In this document: piece by piece, positions 59,444 through 64,000 of the stretch | Numbering within the stretch: the first letter of the stretch is position 1 | Layout: each line of letters starts with the position of its first letter | Source: Paraconexibacter antarcticus | GTDB lineage: Bacteria; Actinomycetota; Thermoleophilia; Solirubrobacterales; Solirubrobacteraceae | Assembly (NCBI RefSeq): GCF_024220175.1 | Contig: NZ_CP098502.1 | Span: 620,001 to 684,000 of the forward strand | DNA length: 64,000 bases | Reading direction: 5' to 3' | Notes under the pieces: generated by a model | Told to the model about the DNA's origin: nothing | Databases searched by the model: none | Seen by the model: only the letters and a program-made list of their open reading frames with translations | Translations under genes and position numbers: made by a program

Positions 59444-60088
59444 ATGCAGCTCCACGGCCGTACCGCACTGATCGTCATCGATGTCCAGAAGGGCGAGACC
59501 GCTCCCTCGATGGACGGCGGGATCCCGATCATGGCTGGGGGCGCGGAGCGCCACGAGCGCATCCGGGCCATCATCGCCGCGGCCCGTGCGGCCGGTGTGC
59601 CGCCGGTCTTCATCCAGGAGGTCCACAAGCCGTCGCTCGTCGACTTCGGCCGCGAGCTCGACGGCACCGAGGGCGTGCACTGCGTCGAGGGGGACGTCCT
59701 CACTGAGCTCGCCGAGGGCGTCGGCCCGGAGGGCGACGAATACCTCATCCGCAAGCGGCGCTACTCGGCCTTCTACGCGACCGAGCTCGAGCTCATCCTC
59801 AAGTCCTACAAGGCCGAGACGCTCATCCTGCTCGGCGCGCTGACCGACGTCTGCGTCCATTACACGTTCGCCGACGCGCACCAGGGCGACTACCACTGCC
59901 GCGTCGTCACCGACTGCGTCGGGGGATCCTCGCAGGCGGCGCACGACGCGTCGCTCAACGCGATGGCCTACCTCCAGCGCGACGCGCTCGTGACGAGCGA
60001 CGACGTCCTCCTCACGCTCCGCACCCTCGCCCCCGAGCACGCCTGCGTGGAACCGGCGGCCGCGGCCCGCGACGAGGCGGCGGCGTGA
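59444..60088 (+). CDS. Isochorismatase-family cysteine hydrolase, guanidine-riboswitch controlled
   Basis: 214 residues. The catalytic triad of the family is present: D13 (IVIDVQKG), a Lys near 104 (LIRKRRYSAF) and C137 (GALTDVCVHYT). This Cys-hydrolase group includes amidases for biuret, triuret and related C-N compounds, so a guanidine-related amide or amidine substrate is a reasonable inference, not shown. ATG 59444 has AGGGGG seven bases upstream. The next gene's GTG overlaps its stop (GTGA). Confidence 0.88.
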   Translation: MQLHGRTALIVIDVQKGETAPSMDGGIPIMAGGAERHERIRAIIAAARAAGVPPVFIQEVHKPSLVDFGRELDGTEGVHCVEGDVLTELAEGVGPEGDEYLIRKRRYSAFYATELELILKSYKAETLILLGALTDVCVHYTFADAHQGDYHCRVVTDCVGGSSQAAHDASLNAMAYLQRDALVTSDDVLLTLRTLAPEHACVEPAAAARDEAAA

Positions 60089-61974
60089 AGACCGCAGCTC
60101 TCCCAAGCCTGGGCGAAGGAGCCGCAGGCGAGTTCGCCCGGCGGATGTCCGACGCGAGCGAGCCGCCAGGCGAGCTGGCGTTGGACATCCGCGACCTCCA
60201 CGTCACCTTCAAGGCCCACGGCGGCGACGTGCACGCCGTCCGCGGCGCGACGCTCCAGGTCGCCCCGGGGGAGATCGTCGGCCTCGTCGGCGAGTCCGGC
60301 TCGGGCAAGTCGGTCCTCGGGCTCGCCGCGCTCGGGCTGCTGCCGGCCGACCCGCCGCCGGTGGCGTCCGGGCAGGTCCTCCTCGACGGCGTCGACATGC
60401 TCACGGCGAGCGAGGCCGAGCGCCGCACCCGTCGCGGCGTCGCGATCGGTGCCGTCTTCCAGGACCCGATGAGCTCGCTGAACCCGTCGATGCGCATCGG
60501 CCGCCAGGTCGGCGAGGCCGCGCGTACCGACGACGACGCGGTCATCCATCAGCTCCTGGCTCACACCGGCATCCCCGAGCCGGAGAACAAGGCGCGCGCC
60601 TTCCCGCACGAGCTCTCCGGCGGCCTGCGCCAGCGCGTCATGATCGCGATGGCGCTCGCCCGTCACCCGCGGCTCATCGTCGCCGACGAGCCGACGACCG
60701 CCCTCGACGTCACCGTCCAGGCACGCGTCCTCGACCTCCTCGCCGCGGCCGCCCGCGAGCGCGACGTCGCCCTGCTCCTCGTCACCCACGACCTCGGTGT
60801 CGCCGCCCGCGTCTGCGACCGCATCGCCGTCGCCTACGCCGGGCGCATCGTGGAGACCGGCCCCGCCGCCGAGGTCCTCGGCGCGCCGCGCCACCCGTAC
60901 ACCGTCGGCCTCCTCGCGAGCCGCCCGCGCCTGGACGGCACGATCGCCGGCGGCGACCTGCCGACCCTGCCCGGCCGCCCGCCGGACCCGCGCACGCCGC
61001 CCGCCGGCTGCGCCTTCGCGCCGCGCTGCCCCGCGGCGGACCCGGTCTGCGCGACGACGACGCCGGTCCACCTGACCGACACGCATCGCGACGAGTGCCA
61101 CCACCCCGGTGTCCTCGGCCGCTGGCCGGAGGGCGGCCCGCACGTCTCCCAGCCGAGCCGCCTGCTGCTCGTCGCCCCGACCCCGGCCGACGCGCCGGCG
61201 ATGATCCCGGCGGTCCCGCCGGAGCCCGCGCTCGTCGTCGCCGACGTGACGAAGGCGTTCGCCCGCCCGAAGAAGCACCTCTTCGCCTCACGGCCCGAGC
61301 CGCTGATGGCCGTCGACGGCGTGTCGCTCACCATCCCGGCGGGCGGCTCGCTCGCGCTCGTCGGCGAGTCGGGCTCGGGCAAGTCGACGCTCCTGCGCAT
61401 GGTCGTCGGCCTCCACGCCCCGACGAGCGGCACGGTCACGATCGGGACGGGCGCGCCGCCGCAGATGATCTTCCAGGACGCCGGCGCGTCCCTCACGCCG
61501 TGGCTGCCGGTCGGCGAGCTCATCGGCGAGCGGCTCGCCGCGCTCGGCGTCCCGAAGGACGAGCGCAAGGCCCGGGTCGACGCCGTGCTGGAGGCGGTCG
61601 GCCTGCCCGCCGAGGCCGCGTCCGCCGTCCCCCGCAAGCTCTCCGGCGGCCAGCGCCAGCGCGCCGCCATCGCCCGCGCGATCGCCGTCCCGCCCGCGCT
61701 GCTCGCCTGCGACGAGCCGGTCTCCGCCCTCGACGTGAGCCTCGCCGCCCAGGTGCTGAACCTCCTCTGCCACCTGCGCCAGACGCTCGGCATCGCGCTG
61801 CTCTTCGTCACCCACGACCTCGCCGCCGCCCGCGCCGTCGCCGACGACGTCGCCGTCATGCAGCGCGGGAAGATCGTCGAGCACGCCCCGGCCGAGCAGC
61901 TCTTCACGAGCCCCCGGCACGAGTACACGCAGGAGCTCCTCGCCGCCGTCCCCGAGATCGGCGCGGTGGCCTGA
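60085..61974 (+). CDS. Opp/Dpp-type ABC transporter, two fused ATP-binding domains
   Basis: 629 residues: DppD-like half (Walker A GESGSGKS ~69-76, signature LSGGLRQRV, DEPTTALDV) ending in the oligopeptide/dipeptide C-terminal region (HPYT, C-A-F-A-P-R-C), then a DppF-like half (GESGSGKS ~427-434, LSGGQRQR, DEPVSALDV). Both sites are intact. Energises import via the permease and lipoprotein encoded downstream. GTG 60085 is coupled to the hydrolase gene; an internal ATG at 60145 is an alternative start. Confidence 0.92.
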   Translation: MKTAALPSLGEGAAGEFARRMSDASEPPGELALDIRDLHVTFKAHGGDVHAVRGATLQVAPGEIVGLVGESGSGKSVLGLAALGLLPADPPPVASGQVLLDGVDMLTASEAERRTRRGVAIGAVFQDPMSSLNPSMRIGRQVGEAARTDDDAVIHQLLAHTGIPEPENKARAFPHELSGGLRQRVMIAMALARHPRLIVADEPTTALDVTVQARVLDLLAAAARERDVALLLVTHDLGVAARVCDRIAVAYAGRIVETGPAAEVLGAPRHPYTVGLLASRPRLDGTIAGGDLPTLPGRPPDPRTPPAGCAFAPRCPAADPVCATTTPVHLTDTHRDECHHPGVLGRWPEGGPHVSQPSRLLLVAPTPADAPAMIPAVPPEPALVVADVTKAFARPKKHLFASRPEPLMAVDGVSLTIPAGGSLALVGESGSGKSTLLRMVVGLHAPTSGTVTIGTGAPPQMIFQDAGASLTPWLPVGELIGERLAALGVPKDERKARVDAVLEAVGLPAEAASAVPRKLSGGQRQRAAIARAIAVPPALLACDEPVSALDVSLAAQVLNLLCHLRQTLGIALLFVTHDLAAARAVADDVAVMQRGKIVEHAPAEQLFTSPRHEYTQELLAAVPEIGAVA

Positions 61975-61975
61975 G

Positions 61976-62896
61976 ATGAGCACCGTCACCCCCACGCTCC
62001 CGCCGGCCTCCGCGTCGCCGCCGAGCGGCCTCGCCCGCGCCCGCCGCCGTCTCGGCCGCACGGAGGCCGATGCGGCGGCGGCCGCCCTCGCCGCGCCCGG
62101 AGGCCTCCGCAAGGTCCTCGCGCCCGTCGTGATCATCACGCTGCTCGCGCTCCTCGCCCCGCTCGCGGCGCCCCACGGAAGCCTCGACATCGTGGCCGCC
62201 GGCCCGCTGCACAAGCCGTCCTTCGGCAACCTCCTCGGCACCGACGAGATCGGGCGCGACGTGTTCTCCCGCGTCCTCTACGGCATCCGCTCGAGTTGGC
62301 TCGCGGCGGTCGGCGTCATCGTCGTCGGCGCGGCCTTCGGCTCGCTGGTGGGGGCGCTGGCCGGGGCCTTCGGCGGCTGGACGGACACGATCCTCATGCG
62401 GCTGACGGACCTCTTCCTCGCGCTGCCGGCCCCGGTCCTCGCGATCGCCGTCATCGCCTCGCTCGGGCCGAGCCTCATGCACACGCTGCTCGCGCTGAGC
62501 ATCGTGTGGTGGCCGTGGTACGCGCGGATCGTCCGCGGCGAGGTCCGCGCGCTCGCCGCCCGTCCGCACGCCGAGGCCGCGCGGCTGGCCGGCGTCTCGC
62601 GCTCGCGCCTCGTCCGCCGCCACCTGCTGCCCGGCGCGATCACGCCCGTCGTCGTGACGATGTCGCTCGACGTCGGCAACCTCATCCTGTCGCTCGCCGG
62701 CCTGTCGTTCATCGGCCTCGGCGCACCCGCCCCCGCGGCCGAGCTCGGCGCCATGAGCGCCCGCGGCCTGGACTACCTCTTCGGCCACCCCTGGGTGCCG
62801 ATCGCCCCCGCCGCCGCCGTCGCGCTCCTCGCGCTCACGGCAAACCTCCTCGGCGACCACGTCAACCGCACCCTCGACCAAAGGACGACCCGATGA
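61976..62896 (+). CDS. Opp/Dpp-type ABC transporter permease (DppC-like)
   Basis: 306 residues with about five to six transmembrane helices after an ~45-residue cytoplasmic tail. The EAA loop (AEAARLAGVSRSRLVRRHLLPGAI) and LGTDEIGRDVFSR near the N-terminus are DppC hallmarks. Start ATG 61976 is one base after the ATPase stop; its own stop overlaps the next ATG. The partner DppB-like permease is not inside the window and may follow the lipoprotein gene. Confidence 0.92.
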   Translation: MSTVTPTLPPASASPPSGLARARRRLGRTEADAAAAALAAPGGLRKVLAPVVIITLLALLAPLAAPHGSLDIVAAGPLHKPSFGNLLGTDEIGRDVFSRVLYGIRSSWLAAVGVIVVGAAFGSLVGALAGAFGGWTDTILMRLTDLFLALPAPVLAIAVIASLGPSLMHTLLALSIVWWPWYARIVRGEVRALAARPHAEAARLAGVSRSRLVRRHLLPGAITPVVVTMSLDVGNLILSLAGLSFIGLGAPAPAAELGAMSARGLDYLFGHPWVPIAPAAAVALLALTANLLGDHVNRTLDQRTTR

Positions 62897-64000
62897 CCAC
62901 CGTCTCCCGACCCCGACTGCTCCTCGCCGGAGCGGCCGCGCTCGCGCTGGCCGTCACCGGCTGCGGGGCCAAGACGAAGGACGAGGCCGCGACGGCCGCC
63001 GGCACGAGCACCGCCGCCGGCGGCAGCGACGTCCTCACGATCCCCTACCTCGCCGACATGAGCGTCCCGGACCCGGACGTCTTCTACGACATCGAGGGCA
63101 ACTCGGTCATCCTCAACACCTACCAGGGGCTCGTGAAGTACGCCCCGGACTCGACGACGATCGTCGGCGCGCTCGCGCAGTCGTTCACGGAGTCCAAGGA
63201 CCGCCTGACCTACACGTTCAAGCTCAAGCCCGGGGTGACGTTCCACTCCGGCGCGAAGATGACGTCCGCCGACGTGAAGGCGTCCTTCGAGCGCCGCCTG
63301 AAGGTGAACCAGGCGCCCGCGTACATGCTCGCGAACGTCAAGACGATGAGCACGCCGGACCCGCTGACGTTCGTCGTGAAGCTCAAGTCGCCGGTCGACC
63401 CGTTCATGGCCTACATGGCGTCCTCGTGGGGTCCGAAGGTCATCGGCCCCGCCGCGCTGAAGACCCACGCCGGCAGTGACTTCGGGCAGAAGTGGATGCG
63501 CACGCACGAGGACGGCACCGGGCCCTTCGAGCTGACGTCCTTCCAGCGCGGGCGGCAGTACACGCTCACGCGCTACCCCGGCTACTACGGCGCCAAGCCG
63601 TTCTTCCGCGAGGTCGACATCAAGATCACGCCGGACATCGGGACCCAGCGCCTGGAGCTGCAGAACGGCGATCTCGACGCGGTCCTGCACTCCTTCCCCG
63701 CGTCCGAGCTCGCGTCGCTCCCGTCGAGCCTGCAGATCAAGCGCGAGAACTCCTTCCTGCGCCTGCTCATGTACGTCAACACGAACAAGGCGCCGTTCAA
63801 CGATCCGGCGGTGCGCCGCGGGCTGCGCAGCGCACTGGACATCGACCAGCTCGTGACCCAGGCCTACAGCGACACGGCGACGAAGTCGGTCGGCCCGTAC
63901 CCGACCGCGCTGCTCAGCGGTCAGCCGGCGCTGCCGTACAAGCCGGACCCGGCGGCGGCGAAGGCCGCGGCGTCCAAGGCGTCGACGAAGTCGATCGTCA
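62893..64000 (+). CDS. Extracellular solute-binding lipoprotein, SBP_bac_5 family (cut off at window end)
   Basis: At least 369 residues; the frame runs off the right edge. Lipoprotein signal with lipobox V-T-G-C (Cys ~24). Family 5 features: LTYTFKLKPGVTFHSG, DVKASFERRL, G-T-G-P-F-E-L and N-K-A-P-F-N-D-P-A-V-R. Binds peptides, opines, nickel or other cationic solutes; in this operon a guanidine derivative is a candidate ligand. ATG 62893 overlaps the permease stop. Confidence 0.9.
   Translation, partial: MTTVSRPRLLLAGAAALALAVTGCGAKTKDEAATAAGTSTAAGGSDVLTIPYLADMSVPDPDVFYDIEGNSVILNTYQGLVKYAPDSTTIVGALAQSFTESKDRLTYTFKLKPGVTFHSGAKMTSADVKASFERRLKVNQAPAYMLANVKTMSTPDPLTFVVKLKSPVDPFMAYMASSWGPKVIGPAALKTHAGSDFGQKWMRTHEDGTGPFELTSFQRGRQYTLTRYPGYYGAKPFFREVDIKITPDIGTQRLELQNGDLDAVLHSFPASELASLPSSLQIKRENSFLRLLMYVNTNKAPFNDPAVRRGLRSALDIDQLVTQAYSDTATKSVGPYPTALLSGQPALPYKPDPAAAKAAASKASTKSIV

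Noticed and set aside
1-64000. tRNA, rRNA, prophage or integrative-element attachment sites
   Set aside because: No tRNA-like T-loop context, rRNA sequence, integrase gene or flanking att repeats were found by reading.

Overview
The window is a very GC-rich (roughly 70-75% by eye), gene-dense bacterial chromosome segment with GTG/ATG starts, many 4-nt ATGA/GTGA gene overlaps and extreme third-position G/C. This, together with SpoIIE/RsbW/STAS partner-switching proteins, a WS/DGAT wax-ester synthase, a secreted cutinase, paired ferritin-like proteins, ABC1 kinase and mycobacterial-type acyl-CoA dehydrogenase pairs, points to an actinobacterium, most likely a soil member of the Thermoleophilia/Solirubrobacterales (an inference; no rRNA is present). 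No rRNA, tRNA or CRISPR array was seen.

Layout. 1-13.3 kb: a MocR-like regulator lacking the PLP lysine, envelope/secreted enzymes (cutinase, L,D-transpeptidase, two ferritin-like proteins), a PAS-GGDEF protein, lipid and redox enzymes (FAD amine oxidase-like, two alpha/beta hydrolases, wax-ester synthase) and a STAS / GAF-SpoIIE-HATPase regulator pair. 13.3-23.5 kb: an accessory region that looks like a conflict/defence island: a lower-GC HNH endonuclease, a Rad50/SMC-like ATPase translationally coupled to a small HEPN-like protein, a small conserved protein, an ARPP-1 family protein, a truncated (p)ppGpp-hydrolase-like HD fragment, a NERD nuclease-like membrane protein, and a sigma factor / XRE regulator / small ORF / ImmA-IrrE protease operon whose last gene is frameshifted. 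23.5-26.5 kb: a decayed glycosyltransferase (22-bp tandem duplication plus two TGG-to-TAG stops), a universal stress protein and two secreted proteins. 26.6-42.6 kb: housekeeping/metabolic genes (drug-type ABC exporter, tocopherol-cyclase-like protein, ABC1 kinase, MBL hydrolase, PhoD phosphatase, acyl-CoA dehydrogenase, SDR, aldo-keto reductase, rhodanese, Nei-type glycosylase, RNase HI, ACT protein). 42.6-44.4 kb: two perfect 50-bp repeats next to a complete IS701-type insertion sequence with a CTAA target duplication. 44.4-59 kb: aminotransferase, acyl-CoA dehydrogenase pair with a TetR regulator, hydrolases, PabAB/PabC for folate, RHH-GAF protein, ECF sigma factor, two polysaccharide deacetylases, enoyl-CoA hydratase and an RTX-repeat protein. 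59.3-64 kb: a guanidine-I (ykkC) riboswitch with a terminator platform leading an operon of an isochorismatase-family hydrolase and an Opp/Dpp-type ABC importer (fused double ATPase, permease, lipoprotein; the last gene runs off the window).

Most notable: (1) the guanidine riboswitch operon with an unexpected peptide-type importer and cysteine hydrolase; (2) a 47-bp palindromic repeat present three times, once inserted in frame in the pabAB coding sequence; (3) the Rad50-like ATPase + HEPN-like protein + ARPP-1 cassette beside an HNH endonuclease; (4) several precise gene-decay events.
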